DNA of 64,000 bases from Deltaproteobacteria bacterium (lineage in GTDB: Bacteria; Desulfobacterota; DSM-4660; Desulfatiglandales; Desulfatiglandaceae). This document shows, piece after piece, positions 8,522 to 17,023 of the stretch; position 1 is the stretch's first letter; every line of letters starts with the position of its first letter. The stretch is taken from contig JAIPDI010000001.1 in assembly GCA_021737785.1 (NCBI GenBank), forward strand, positions 62,001 to 126,000, given 5' to 3'. Made by a program: the position numbers and the translations under genes. The notes below the pieces were generated by a model. It searched no databases. It was not told the DNA's origin and saw nothing but the letters and a program-made list of their open reading frames with translations.

Positions 8522-9148
8522 AGTATCCTATCGAAAGCGGTCTCCAACTCCGCTCCCTGCCGATAGAAGCCTGCAGACTTGAGGCGGCGTCAAGGCCCTG
8601 AATCCTGAAGACTACGAGCAATGACAAGGATATTCTTCATGACCATGGCAGCCGCCAAAGCCCAGTCCGACAGCCGCTCGACCCCCTCCTGGCGATCAAG
8701 GAGGATATTGGCAATCAGGATACCCAATATCTTGTGGCCGTCGGACAGGCACGCTAGAAATTTAGGCCTGGGGCTATGTAAGGTTATCAGGTTCTTGATG
8801 GGTCAAAATTTTTGAGATTTCCAAAACATAGCTTTCTGCTTCAGATAGTTGCTAGACGCGATCCGTTCTAACGTTCGGTCAAGCCTCTGTGGTCATGGAT
8901 ATACCATCTCCGGCTACCACCCTATGCATCTTCGAACCTCCCACAGCCTCGCGACCCCATACCCATCAACAGAGATGTCACAACCACCTTTTTGGCGCGG
9001 AACAGTTCTGGTATCGCTCTATTCGTCTTTGTCCCGCACCATCTCACTTACCCCCTCTCTAAACTTAATCCTATTTTTGCTTGCCTATTAAAACATATCA
9101 TGGTATAAGCCATTCATTCTAAAATAACCCGCAAATCGAGGAGGTCCC
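8522..9148. other. intergenic region with a short unrecognised coding remnant
   Basis: About 630 bases without a clear gene. A frame ending at 8755-8757 reads PLDPLLAIKEDIGNQDTQYL and a few residues more, which looks like the last 30 residues of some real protein but has no start or recognisable domain. The part from 8820 to 9100 is noncoding in appearance. Just upstream of 9149 a TTGCCT and TATAAG spaced 17 bases apart may be a weak promoter for the HTH gene. Confidence 0.3.
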
Positions 9149-9373
9149 ATGGCTCAAATCATGACCACCAAGGAAATGTCAGCTTATTTGAAACTCCATG
9201 AAATCACCATCTGCAAGTATGCTGCTGAGGGTGTAATCCCAGCGATCCGCATCGGGCGAGTCTGGCGCTTTGATAAAGATGAGATCGACAGATGGATCGC
9301 GGAAGGACCCCAACTGAAGGCAAAAAAAACCAAAAAGACAAAAACACGCTCCCGAAAACCAAGGAATAAATAA
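9149..9373 (+). CDS. excisionase/MerR-type helix-turn-helix protein
   Basis: A 74-residue DNA-binding protein: MTTKEMSAYLKLHEITICKY then GVIPAIRIGRVWRFDKDEIDRWI is the complete HTH_17 excisionase-family domain, followed by a very basic tail (KAKKTKKTKTRSRK). GAGGAGG precedes the ATG. Such proteins are found both in mobile elements as excisionases and as stand-alone small regulators. No integrase or attachment site is visible nearby, so I do not call it a true Xis. It closes the accessory patch at its right side. Confidence 0.82.
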   Translation: MAQIMTTKEMSAYLKLHEITICKYAAEGVIPAIRIGRVWRFDKDEIDRWIAEGPQLKAKKTKKTKTRSRKPRNK

Positions 9374-9452
9374 TAGACAAAGATCTACGGTCCATATCCA
9401 ACTTAGAAGGATCGAATCAATCCTGTCATCAGGAGAATGCACGAGGGAAACG

Positions 9453-9998
9453 ATGAAGGCGCTTGTTCTGTACGATTCATTGGGTGGCAACACGGAGAAG
9501 GTCGCGGATATGATTTACAACACATTACGCCAGGGAGGATTGGAGAGCGAACTCATCAAAGTTTCAACAGATACAGATATGGATCTTTATGAATATGACC
9601 TATTGTTTCTGGGTTCTCCGGTCATAGCCTGGGGTCCGACTGATACGATGAAAGAGTTTGTCATGAGAAAACTCCGCGAGTACCATAAATCAAGGATAAA
9701 ACCCTCCGCCCCGATCAGACCCGGGAAGTTCGCCGTCAGCTTCTGCACGTTTTCAGGCACTCACATCGGAGAGAATGAGGCAGTGCCCCTCACGAAATGG
9801 TTCAGCTCATTCCTGGGGCATTTAGGGTGCCAGGTAATGGCTGAGTGGCACATCGTGGGCCAATTCCATAACAAGGAGGAGGCCAATATCCATGGCAGGT
9901 TGGGTGATATACGCGGTCGCCCCAACGAGAATGACCTGATGGACGTCGAAAACCGCGTTAAAGGCCTTTTGGCGGGGCTGGCGTCTTGGATGGCATAA
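9453..9998 (+). CDS. flavodoxin-family protein
   Basis: A 181-residue cytoplasmic protein. MKALVLYDSLGGNTEKVADMI is the FMN phosphate-binding loop, FLGSPVIAWGPTDTMKEFV the isoalloxazine loop region, and FAVSFCTFSGTHIGENEA the second flavin loop. Length suits the long flavodoxin/NADPH-FMN reductase-like group. GAGGGAAACG precedes the ATG. It is a likely low-potential electron carrier or quinone-type reductase. It converges on the decayed cytochrome gene to its right, so no operon partner is obvious. Confidence 0.85.
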   Translation: MKALVLYDSLGGNTEKVADMIYNTLRQGGLESELIKVSTDTDMDLYEYDLLFLGSPVIAWGPTDTMKEFVMRKLREYHKSRIKPSAPIRPGKFAVSFCTFSGTHIGENEAVPLTKWFSSFLGHLGCQVMAEWHIVGQFHNKEEANIHGRLGDIRGRPNENDLMDVENRVKGLLAGLASWMA

Positions 9999-10041
9999 CG
10001 GATTCTTCTTGTTGCCCCCGGTTATGCGTCCTCGTCATCAT

Positions 10042-11236
10042 TCATTTTTCTTGCTTTTCGGGAAATACCGCTGTCGGTCGTTGGGTGCTGCCAGTAGCGT
10101 TGGGATAATTGGGGTAGACATAGGCCTTCTTCCCGGTCTTGAGGAGATGGTCGGCCTCTTCGTTAGATTCATTAAACCTGGATTTGACCTCGTAAAACCC
10201 GTGCCACCACGCATAATCCGGGACCATCATCATGGCGCCCATGCGGGCCCGCCTCCCCTCGTGGTGCCAGAGTTCGTAGAATTGAAGCTCCAGGTGCTCG
10301 TCGAAATACCGGGTCTTATCCAGGAGTCCCTTACTGTACAGTTCATCCAATTTGACCTTGGCCGGCGTGTAGTAGATCTCATTATATTCTTCCACCGCCT
10401 TGTCGAACCCCGCATAAAAATCATCGACCCATGAGTTCCCGTGGCACTGGAGACACACGGCCTTCATCTTATCCCGTTCCACCTTCCAATCCGTTTTGGC
10501 GGGAAAAAGCCTGGAAGTCCTGGGGACGGACGGTCAAAGGGGCCTGGGTCTCCCAGGACAGTCGTTCGGTCACGTCATGACTGGTGAGGACCTTGCCGCT
10601 CCCGGACATATGGCAGGCCGCGCAGGTGGGTGCCCGATAGTCGACCCCAGGGGTCCAGGTCCCCCCGGCCGCGTCAAAATTATACTCGTTCTTGTAGGCG
10701 TGATACAGGGTTCCGTGCTTGGACTCTTCATAGATCTCGATCTGGGGATGGTCAGGACCCAGATGGCACTGGTCGCAGGCCTCGGGCATGCGGGCCTCGG
10801 CCACGGAGAAGCGGTGCCGGGTATGGCACGAGGTGCAGGACCCTTTGCTGCCGTCCAGGTTGATCCGTCCCACGCCCACGTTGGGCCAGGTCTGGGGATC
10901 GAGGTCGCCCTTATTGTCGATCTTAATCACCGTGCCGTGACAGGTAAAACAACCGGTCTTCCGCTCATTGTCGGAGTTCATGCCGTCTTTCAGCCAGGAA
11001 TCGATCTTCCAGATGATCTCGATGGTGTTGGCGTGCTTGGACCGGTTGTATTGCATCACTTCATCGGGATGGCAGCGGGAGCAATCCCTGGGCGTTGCAA
11101 TGGATGCGACAGGGACCTTGTATTTGGCTTCGCCGTAGGGCAGATCGGACCGGTTGTAATACTGCTCATGTCCCTTGGCCATGTCCTCATCCCCAGGTTG
11201 GACCAGATGACAGTAGGAGTTTTGTGCTGTTGTCAT
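10042..11236 (-). pseudogene. decayed octaheme cytochrome c of the hydroxylamine oxidoreductase (HAO) family
   Basis: Two leftward frames together make one cytochrome. The first (11236-10469) carries CSRCH, CFTCH, CTSCH, CDQCH and CAACH; the second (10482-10042) carries CLQCH and the C-terminal helical region ending near DYAWWHGFYEV. Removing one base from the A5/T5 run at 10504-10508 joins them as QAFPAKTDWKVERDKMKAVC. The N-terminus is also defective: there is no signal peptide, an in-frame TGA lies just upstream of the ATG, and the first two heme motifs expected from the intact paralogue at 11459 are absent. CTSCHTRHRFSVAEA followed by CDQCHLGPDHPQIEIYEESKHG is the HAO-family hallmark. Two independent lesions favour a true pseudogene over a sequencing error. 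Confidence 0.72.
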
Positions 11237-11458
11237 AAACGGTTGTGACCCGCTACCTCATTTCATCGTCAGATGGGCATACCCATGCATTCGGCACTCA
11301 GCATGCTGGAACAGGTTTTGACATAGGTCAGCAGAAGGTGTATAAAAACAGAGAGCATCGAGTGGGCGTGGGCGAGGCGGATCTTTCTTGAATTCCCGAT
11401 ATGGGCCATGTGGCGAGACATCAGTCGCTTTTTCAACCTTTATTTATGGAGGCAGGCT

Positions 11459-12763
11459 ATGAAACGGCGCAGGTATTTCGGATGGATGGTTTTAGGGGTT
11501 TTCTGGGCAATTTCAATCTCCGGTGGGGCCATGGCGGCGGAGGGCGACAAAGATCCCTGTATCGCCTGCCACCAGAAGGTGTCTCCCGGACAGGTGGCCG
11601 ACTGGCAGGCCAGCCAACATAGCAAAGAGGATGTGGGATGTATCGCGTGCCATGGGGAAAAGCACACTACCGCAGAGGACTATAAACTGGCGGTGCTTCC
11701 GGACGAGAAGCTGTGCGCCCAGTGTCATGAGGACCAGTTCAACCAGTTCGTCAAGGGAAAGCACAATCTGGGCTGGTCGTCCCTCATGGCTTTGCCCGTC
11801 TCCCACCTGGAGCCGAACGAGTTGATCGAAGGGGGCCGGGGATGCGGCGGGTGTCACAACATGGGGGTCAAGAGCGAGGCCCAAAAGCAGGAGCAGGCGA
11901 AACTGGGCTATCGATATCAGAACAATTCCTGTGATGAATGCCATACCCGCCATGCCTTTTCCAAGAAGGAGGCCTTGAATCCGAGGGCCTGTCAGCAGTG
12001 TCACATGGGGTTTGACCATCCCCAGTGGGAGCTGTGGAGCAGCTCCAAACACGGGGCCCGCGCCCTCATTAAGGAGGTGGGCGACCTCCCCGATGGCGCC
12101 AATGCGCCAAAATGCCAGACCTGCCACATGCCGGACGGAAGCCACGACAACCACACGGCCTGGGGGTTTCTGGCAGTGCGGCTCCCCCTGCCTGAAGGCC
12201 CGCAGTGGAAACAGGATCGCATCACCATCCTCAAGGCCCTGGGGGTGCTTCATCCCGAGACCGGGGAACCCACTGCCCTGCTGGATGCGGTGAAGGCCCT
12301 GGATCTGGCCCGGCTGACCCGGGAGGCCTGGCAGACCGAGCGGGATAAGATGCTCAAGATCTGTGCCCAGTGCCACTCCAAGTCCTACGCGCAAAAGCAG
12401 TTGGAAATGGGGGATGGCATGCTGCGACAGGCGGATCGACTCATGGCCCAGGCCATCGAGATCGTGGCCGGGCTCTATCGGGAAGGCATTATCCAGAAAC
12501 CCGCAAGCTATCCATACAACTATCCCAACCTCCTGTTTTTCATGCGCACCGGGGGCGGCGACCTTACTAAGCTCTCGCATATCGATCAAACCCTCTTGAA
12601 GATGTATCTCAAGCACCGGATGCGCACCTTTCAGGGCTTTTTCCATATCAACCCGGACTATGCCTACTGGTACGGTTGGGCCGGGATGGTGGAGGATCTG
12701 GGCAAGATACAGGAGACCGCCAGGCTCATGCGGGCGACCCACGCCAAGAAATTACAAAAATGA
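11459..12763 (+). CDS. octaheme c-type cytochrome, hydroxylamine oxidoreductase-like
   Basis: A 434-residue exported protein with a signal peptide (MKRRRYFGWMVLGVFWAISI, cleaved near AMA) and eight CxxCH motifs: CIACH, CIACH, CAQCH, CGGCH, CDECH, CQQCH, CQTCH and CAQCH. CDECHTRHAFSKKEALNPRA and CQQCHMGFDHPQWELWSSSK match the HAO family, whose members oxidise hydroxylamine or, in reverse-type relatives, reduce nitrite or other small nitrogen compounds in the periplasm. The C-terminal helices end NPDYAYWYGWAGM; I cannot tell whether the heme-crosslinking tyrosine of true HAO is present. The ATG at 11459 is preferred for its GGAGG site and signal peptide. It is divergent from the decayed paralogue, sharing a 220-base control region. 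Confidence 0.87.
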   Translation: MKRRRYFGWMVLGVFWAISISGGAMAAEGDKDPCIACHQKVSPGQVADWQASQHSKEDVGCIACHGEKHTTAEDYKLAVLPDEKLCAQCHEDQFNQFVKGKHNLGWSSLMALPVSHLEPNELIEGGRGCGGCHNMGVKSEAQKQEQAKLGYRYQNNSCDECHTRHAFSKKEALNPRACQQCHMGFDHPQWELWSSSKHGARALIKEVGDLPDGANAPKCQTCHMPDGSHDNHTAWGFLAVRLPLPEGPQWKQDRITILKALGVLHPETGEPTALLDAVKALDLARLTREAWQTERDKMLKICAQCHSKSYAQKQLEMGDGMLRQADRLMAQAIEIVAGLYREGIIQKPASYPYNYPNLLFFMRTGGGDLTKLSHIDQTLLKMYLKHRMRTFQGFFHINPDYAYWYGWAGMVEDLGKIQETARLMRATHAKKLQK

Positions 12764-12865
12764 GGGCGTGAAGGGGTTTTAGACTCTTTGACTGTAACTT
12801 CTACGCAACGTGCGGAGAAGTTTTGGTGAACCGCGCAAAGGACGCGAAGAGGTCTTGATGGGTTC

Positions 12866-12899
12866 GTTCTGATCCTGAAAGAAAGCTCAGGATCAGAAC
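12866..12899. repeat. perfect 13-base inverted repeat between convergent genes
   Basis: GTTCTGATCCTGA (12866-12878) and its exact complement (12887-12899) flank an 8-base loop. It lies between the convergent octaheme cytochrome and Cys-rich membrane protein genes. There is no T-run on either side, so it is not a typical intrinsic terminator; it may stabilise or end transcripts from both directions. Confidence 0.6.
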
Positions 12900-12941
12900 A
12901 CACCAGGCTCTAAGAGGCATACCCCGGCATCATGAACTGAT

Positions 12942-13151
12942 TCATTTTTCATTTTGCTGGGTGCCAGTCTCACGGGGTCGAATCACGGATTGCTGGTTGA
13001 GCGGACACCCGGATCTTTGCCCGCATGATTCACAGCCGCTGGTACAATCGATCCCTTCTCCTTTACCTGGCTTGAACTTTTTCCAATTTCTCCGGATGAT
13101 GTACAGTGCTGCGAGGATCACAATCAATACTACGGTGATTTTTTGCCACAT
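12942..13151 (-). CDS. small Cys-rich single-pass membrane protein (FeoB-associated type)
   Basis: A 69-residue protein: one N-terminal membrane helix (ITVVLIVILAALYIIRR) followed by a basic stretch and CTSGCESCGQRSGC. This is the layout of FeoB-associated Cys-rich membrane proteins, which accompany ferrous-iron transporters. No feoA or feoB is visible nearby, so the role here is open; a metal or Fe-S related function is inferred. The ATG at 13151 is favoured by AAGGGA seven bases upstream. It is leftward, downstream of the hemerythrin gene and probably co-transcribed with it. Confidence 0.72.
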   Translation of the reverse strand: MWQKITVVLIVILAALYIIRRNWKKFKPGKGEGIDCTSGCESCGQRSGCPLNQQSVIRPRETGTQQNEK

Positions 13152-13228
13152 GGTCAATCCCTTACAATAAAGAACGGTATTGGCCGTTATCAGCTTTCTC
13201 TGCGTCGCGCGTTGCTTCCTGTTAGGGG

Positions 13229-13783
13229 TCAGTCGAGGTATTCATCCTGCAATCGATGCAAGAGCGCATGGAATTCCCCATGCTTGCCCACGCCGATACG
13301 CTCTTTCTCGAGGCGTTCGAAGGCCTCGATAAGCTCGATATCTGAATTTGCATCCAGTTTTTCATCCGCCATGGGAAACAGAACGGTGTTTTCCTTGACG
13401 ATATGCTGACTGAGCAACGTCACATACTCACCTACGATCGCCTGAACCCCGGCTTCGTTCGATACGGCGCCCGATTGAAGGGCCGCCAATGCGCCTTTGA
13501 GCCGCGAAACAAGCACGCGTCCCTTCTCGTGCTCTTTCAGCATAACGCCTATGGGGCCACCCTCTCGAGGCACGCCCGCCGCCTCCAGTGCCGGGAACAG
13601 AAACTCCTCTTCCTTGCCGTGATGGCATTTGTCCACAAAAACAGTAAGGAATTCCATGATGCCGCTAAGGTGGTCTGGCGCGACCTGTTGACCCTGATCG
13701 AGTCTGGTCGATACAGACTGAAGGATGTTCAGCATCAGTTCGATGCCGTGGTGTTCTTTCTTAAGTTCGTCGGTCGCTTGCAT
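13229..13783 (-). CDS. hemerythrin-domain protein
   Basis: A 184-residue cytoplasmic four-helix protein. Metal ligands are visible in order: EHHGIELML (H near 11), CHHGKEEEFLFP (H and E near 54-58), KEHEKGR (H near 85), and SQHIVKENTVLFP (H and E near 123-128), the non-heme di-iron pattern of bacterial hemerythrins of the YtfE/DUF438-like type. Such proteins bind or sense oxygen or NO, or help repair iron centres. Its neighbours, a Cys-rich iron-linked membrane protein downstream and a flavodiiron protein upstream, all leftward, support an oxygen/NO defence role in an anaerobe. Confidence 0.88.
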   Translation of the reverse strand: MQATDELKKEHHGIELMLNILQSVSTRLDQGQQVAPDHLSGIMEFLTVFVDKCHHGKEEEFLFPALEAAGVPREGGPIGVMLKEHEKGRVLVSRLKGALAALQSGAVSNEAGVQAIVGEYVTLLSQHIVKENTVLFPMADEKLDANSDIELIEAFERLEKERIGVGKHGEFHALLHRLQDEYLD

Positions 13784-14015
13784 TGGCGTCTCCCTTTATC
13801 GGTTGGTGTTAGCCAGGGCGTTGTCTCCCAGGTTCATGAATTGTCGGTCGCTTTCTCCTTTTTATGTCTTGACATCACGTATTTCTTCAGAGCAACCGCT
13901 TGATTGTACCGGGTGTCTCGGGCGGAAAAGAGGAGGGTAACCGGTACGTCGCTACGAGGCCGTGCGATGGGTGGGGTCTTTTGATTCGAAAGACATCAGA
14001 CATCGCCGCCCCATG

Positions 14016-15194
14016 CTATGCGAAACCATTCTCCTTATGTTTCTGGGCAATAGCGCCGGCCAGCCGGTCCAAGGCCTCAAAATCCGTCTCAGAAGGCAAC
14101 CCCTTGCACAATACCGGGTCCAGCACCTCCACCTTCAGGTTGGGGATCATGCCCGCGAGGGTCTCCACGGTCTTGCCGCCCCATCCGTAGGAGCCGATGA
14201 TGGAGAGAAACTTCACCCCGGGTCTCAGGGCATTGGCCAGGAAGGTTGCATAGGCAGCCATTGGGTGAGGACCTGCCAGGACCGTTGAGGTACCCACCAC
14301 CAGGGTCGCCGCATCCACCAGGGACATGGCCAGCTTGCCGATATCCGTGACCGGGAGGGAAAACAACTCCACGCGGACGCCCTTTTCCACCAACGCCGCG
14401 GTCAGGTAATCCACCATCACTTTGGTGCTCCCATGCATGGATACATAGGGAATGACGGCCAGGTTTTTAGGGGCGCCTGCCACCCACTCCTGATAGGCCT
14501 CCATGATCCAGGCAGGTTTGTCGAAGATCTGTCCATGGCTCGGGGCGATCATCCGGATGTCAACTTCCTTGAGCTTTTCCAGGTTTTTTCTGATGATGGT
14601 CCGAAACGGCATCATGATCTCGGCAAAATAGCGTTTGGCCGCCTCGTACACCCGGCCCCAATCGGTCACGAAGAGATCACTGGAAGCAATATGGGAGCCG
14701 AAGAAATCGCAGCTGAACAGGATGCGGTCTTCCTTCAGATAGGTCACCATGGTTTCGGGCCAGTGGACCCAGGGGGTGTGGATGAACTGGAGGGTCTTGT
14801 CTCCGAGGGAGAGGGCCTCCCCGTCTTTCACGGTGACAAAGGCGTCTTCAGGGATATTGAGCAGGTCCATGAGGAGGCCCTTGGCCTTCTCGGACGCCAC
14901 CACCTTGGCCTGCGGGAATTGTTTAAGCACACGCGGAATGGTCCCGGAATGGTCCTGCTCCGCATGGTGGGAGACGATGTAATCGATGTTGCTTACGCCG
15001 GCCAGTTGCGCCATCAGTTCCTCGGCCATGGGCGGATCCACTGTGTCGAGCAAGGCGGTCTTGTCGCTCCCTTCAATCAGGTAGGCATTGTAGGTGGTCC
15101 CGTCCGGAAGGGGAATGAGAGAGTCAAAGAGGCGTCTGTCCCAGTCCAAAGCGCCCAGCCAATGAACATTTTCCACTATTTTTCTCTTTTTCAT
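14016..15194 (-). CDS. flavodiiron protein (A-type flavoprotein, FprA/ROO family)
   Basis: A 392-residue soluble enzyme. The N-terminal metallo-beta-lactamase-like domain carries the di-iron ligands in HHAEQDHSG (H77, E79, D81, H82) with further ligands in the SCDFFGSH and PSHG regions; the C-terminal flavodoxin domain begins VIPYVSMHGSTKVMV (about 255) and continues to SYGWGGKTV. No rubredoxin or other extension is present. The family reduces oxygen to water or NO to N2O using rubredoxin electrons. The ATG at 15194 is preferred because AGGAGG lies ten bases upstream. It shares direction with the hemerythrin gene about 230 bases downstream. Confidence 0.92.
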   Translation of the reverse strand: MKKRKIVENVHWLGALDWDRRLFDSLIPLPDGTTYNAYLIEGSDKTALLDTVDPPMAEELMAQLAGVSNIDYIVSHHAEQDHSGTIPRVLKQFPQAKVVASEKAKGLLMDLLNIPEDAFVTVKDGEALSLGDKTLQFIHTPWVHWPETMVTYLKEDRILFSCDFFGSHIASSDLFVTDWGRVYEAAKRYFAEIMMPFRTIIRKNLEKLKEVDIRMIAPSHGQIFDKPAWIMEAYQEWVAGAPKNLAVIPYVSMHGSTKVMVDYLTAALVEKGVRVELFSLPVTDIGKLAMSLVDAATLVVGTSTVLAGPHPMAAYATFLANALRPGVKFLSIIGSYGWGGKTVETLAGMIPNLKVEVLDPVLCKGLPSETDFEALDRLAGAIAQKHKENGFA

Positions 15195-15234
15195 GATCAA
15201 TTATCCTCCTTGGCTATGGGTGGTTTTTACCTGT

Positions 15235-15516
15235 TTACATCCAGAATTCGGGATAACGCCGGTTGGGCGCCACATTGTTCACCAACAAGGCGATGATCAG
15301 CATCACGAGCGCCCCCAGCCCGGCGGGGACGAACACATAGAGGTAGCCCAGTTGGTGGACGCTGTCGCCTCCGATAACGGCAATCAGCGCGGTGGCCCCG
15401 CCCGGCGGGTGCAGCGTTTTTGTCAGATGCATCAGGGCGATGGCGATGGAGACGGCAAGCGCCGCTGCCAGCCACGGGATGCCGCCTGCGAATTGAAAGG
15501 CGGCCACGCCGATCAC
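15235..15516 (-). pseudogene. HPP-family integral membrane protein, N-terminally truncated
   Basis: About 93 codons give the C-terminal half of an HPP-family permease: WLAAALAVSIAIALMHLTK, then the name-giving TLHPPGGATALIAVIGGD, then YVFVPAGLGALVMLIIAL and NNVAPNRRYPEFW at the stop. Intact members are roughly 160-180 residues with four membrane helices; the first two are missing here because similarity ends near 15517. The sequence just beyond, containing AAAATGG twice around TGGCTCC, resembles the short repeated ends of some insertion sequences, so an old insertion may have removed the 5-prime part. The gene lies only 40 bases downstream of the flavodiiron gene start region on the opposite side. 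Confidence 0.6.
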
Positions 15517-15647
15517 GGACCGAAAATGGCAAGTGTGGCTCCAAAATGGAACTAGGGGACCAAGAATACCACCTTAAATCTCTGGACCCTTAAACCCATG
15601 AACGGTTACCATATTTTTTACACATATGGTCCGACGTTCCATAATTC

Positions 15648-15923
15648 CTAAGGCCCTGCGAGTAATGAAAGGAAATCCCTCACCGAGACATGATCAATGA
15701 TTCTATGTCTTAACTTGGCGTTCTTGTTGACATTATAGGCGTTGCCCCTTCCTTCCCTTTTCCTCTTCACAAAACCATCCCTCTCCAACTCGGAAATAAT
15801 CTTGTGAACGGTCCACTCCGTGACATTGACGGCTGAAGCGATTTCTCGAGCCGTGCTTTTGGGGTGCTTCGCAATATAGACAAGAACCAGACCGTGATTG
15901 GAGATAAAATTCCATTCCACCAT
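15648..15923 (-). CDS. small winged-helix transcriptional regulator (MarR/ArsR-like)
   Basis: A 91-residue protein: NFISNHGLVLVYIAKHPKST then AREIASAVNVTEWTVHKIIS and ERDGFVKRKREGRGNAYNVN, a complete winged helix with a basic wing. A short C-terminal helix (HRIIDHVSVRDFLSLL) may dimerise it. No ligand-binding domain is present. It is divergent from the 16109 gene, and a strong rightward promoter lies just upstream of its start (15963-15991), so it could control that gene and itself. Confidence 0.75.
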   Translation of the reverse strand: MVEWNFISNHGLVLVYIAKHPKSTAREIASAVNVTEWTVHKIISELERDGFVKRKREGRGNAYNVNKNAKLRHRIIDHVSVRDFLSLLAGP

Positions 15924-15962
15924 GCAGATGCTCCCTCAGGTAACGATCCCTCAAAATGTTTC

Positions 15963-15991
15963 TTGACACCCTGAGAAGATCTCGTTAATAT
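15963..15991 (+). promoter_or_regulatory. near-consensus sigma-70 promoter pointing right
   Basis: TTGACA (15963-15968) and TAATAT (15986-15991) are spaced exactly 17 bases apart. The expected transcript would run through an untranslated leader of about 110 bases to the small membrane-protein gene at 16109. It lies directly behind the divergent regulator gene. Confidence 0.65.
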
Positions 15992-16108
15992 ATGTGATAA
16001 ATCTAATTTGTTTAAACATGCATGATAAGTCACATTAGTAATGCCTCTATTAAATTAAAAAAATGGTGTTCGAATGTCAAACGCTTTGTAGATAAAAGGA
16101 GATAGGCC

Positions 16109-16276
16109 ATGTTAGAGACTCCCTTATGGTTTAAAATTGTGTTCGCTATCTGGCTCGTAGCCTTTATTTTCATACAGGCCGCTTGGGATCCCATTTGGGA
16201 ATGGATAACACGGAAATTCAAATCTTTTATCAAGGGCCTCCATACCCGGCATCGGATCGGGAAAAAAACGGCCTGA
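16109..16276 (+). CDS. 55-residue single-pass membrane protein
   Basis: A short gene with AAAGGAG ahead of the ATG. The product starts MLETPLWFKIVFAIWLVAFI, one membrane helix with a tryptophan-rich boundary (WDPIWEW), then a basic tail (TRKFKSFIKG, HTRHRIGKK). The strong ribosome-binding site, consensus promoter upstream and protein-like composition make it a likely real gene despite its size. I do not recognise the family. It may be an accessory subunit or regulator of the membrane transporter encoded downstream at 17024, which is an inference from position. Confidence 0.6.
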   Translation: MLETPLWFKIVFAIWLVAFIFIQAAWDPIWEWITRKFKSFIKGLHTRHRIGKKTA

Positions 16277-16439
16277 GGAAATGACGTCATCCTAAAAGAG
16301 ACTCAGGTGTTGGCGGAATAGGAATCTGGAACAAAGCAGATGAGGTGCCTTTGTTCTGGAGAACACATCTCCATCAATATCCGGTTGCCGGAATTGGTAC
16401 ATCTCACAGGTATTTTTTCGTCAACAAATAGGTTTCGCA

Positions 16440-16784
16440 ATGGAAAAAACAACCCTCAACCTTTGGTATATCACCCACCTCCTCCTCATGGGCGTGGTCT
16501 TTTGCCTTTTCGTTTCCACAACGATGGCAGCGGATCGCGTCCATACTGTAAACCCGTCTGAAACCGAGGCCGTTGAAATGGCCACTGCCATGGGGGTTCC
16601 CGATATATCCGTGACGAGGGAATCCCCATGCCCTGGGGAGAACCTTTTTCCCTGCCCTCTGGCAAAAGAGACAACGAAAACCGGCAGCGACAATGCGCTT
16701 GAATTTAGAGATCGATATACGATCTGCTCGAAGACCGTTGATAAGGGGTGTTTGATTACAGGCCTGACCGAGACGAGGAAATAG
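16440..16784 (+). CDS. small secreted protein of unknown function
   Basis: A 114-residue protein with a signal peptide (helix YITHLLLMGVVFCLFVS, cleavage near TTMA-A). The mature part is about 85 residues with five cysteines (SPCPG, FPCP, TICSK, KGCLI), suggesting disulfides or a periplasmic metal site. No family recognised. The Shine-Dalgarno is weak. An intrinsic terminator lies 75 bases after the stop, so it probably ends a transcript begun at 15963. Confidence 0.55.
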   Translation: MEKTTLNLWYITHLLLMGVVFCLFVSTTMAADRVHTVNPSETEAVEMATAMGVPDISVTRESPCPGENLFPCPLAKETTKTGSDNALEFRDRYTICSKTVDKGCLITGLTETRK

Positions 16785-16858
16785 AGCCAGTTCAGTCCCT
16801 GGAACTGGTGTATCCTCGGTCAAAAAGAATTTAAGGGACGTCTTTTCGTGGTGAGATT

Positions 16859-16890
16859 GGGGATCGCAAAATTTGCGATCCCCTTTTTTT
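16859..16890 (+). terminator. intrinsic transcription terminator
   Basis: GGGGATCGC (16859-16867) pairs with GCGATCCCC (16875-16883) around an AAAATTT centre that can extend the stem, followed directly by seven T residues (16884-16890). A textbook rho-independent terminator for the 16109-16784 transcript. Confidence 0.9.
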
Positions 16891-17023
16891 GTGCGGCCGC
16901 GCGGTTCCCTGGACGCCATGCCCGGGGTTTGTGCGAAACGGCAGATTGGCTTTGACAGGTGACTCAGGTGACTCATCTGGGTGCAGCCCGCACTCAATCA
17001 ACATCGGGAGGAACATCGGACCT

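Noticed and set aside
10496-11248. Long rightward open frame (250 codons) opposite the decayed cytochrome
   Set aside because: It is antisense to sequence carrying five CxxCH motifs and has a low-complexity G/H/V-rich product with no family pattern; a shadow frame of GC-rich coding DNA.
11513-12742. Leftward 409-codon frame opposite the octaheme cytochrome
   Set aside because: Fully antisense to a gene with eight heme motifs and signal peptide; its product looks like reverse translation noise.
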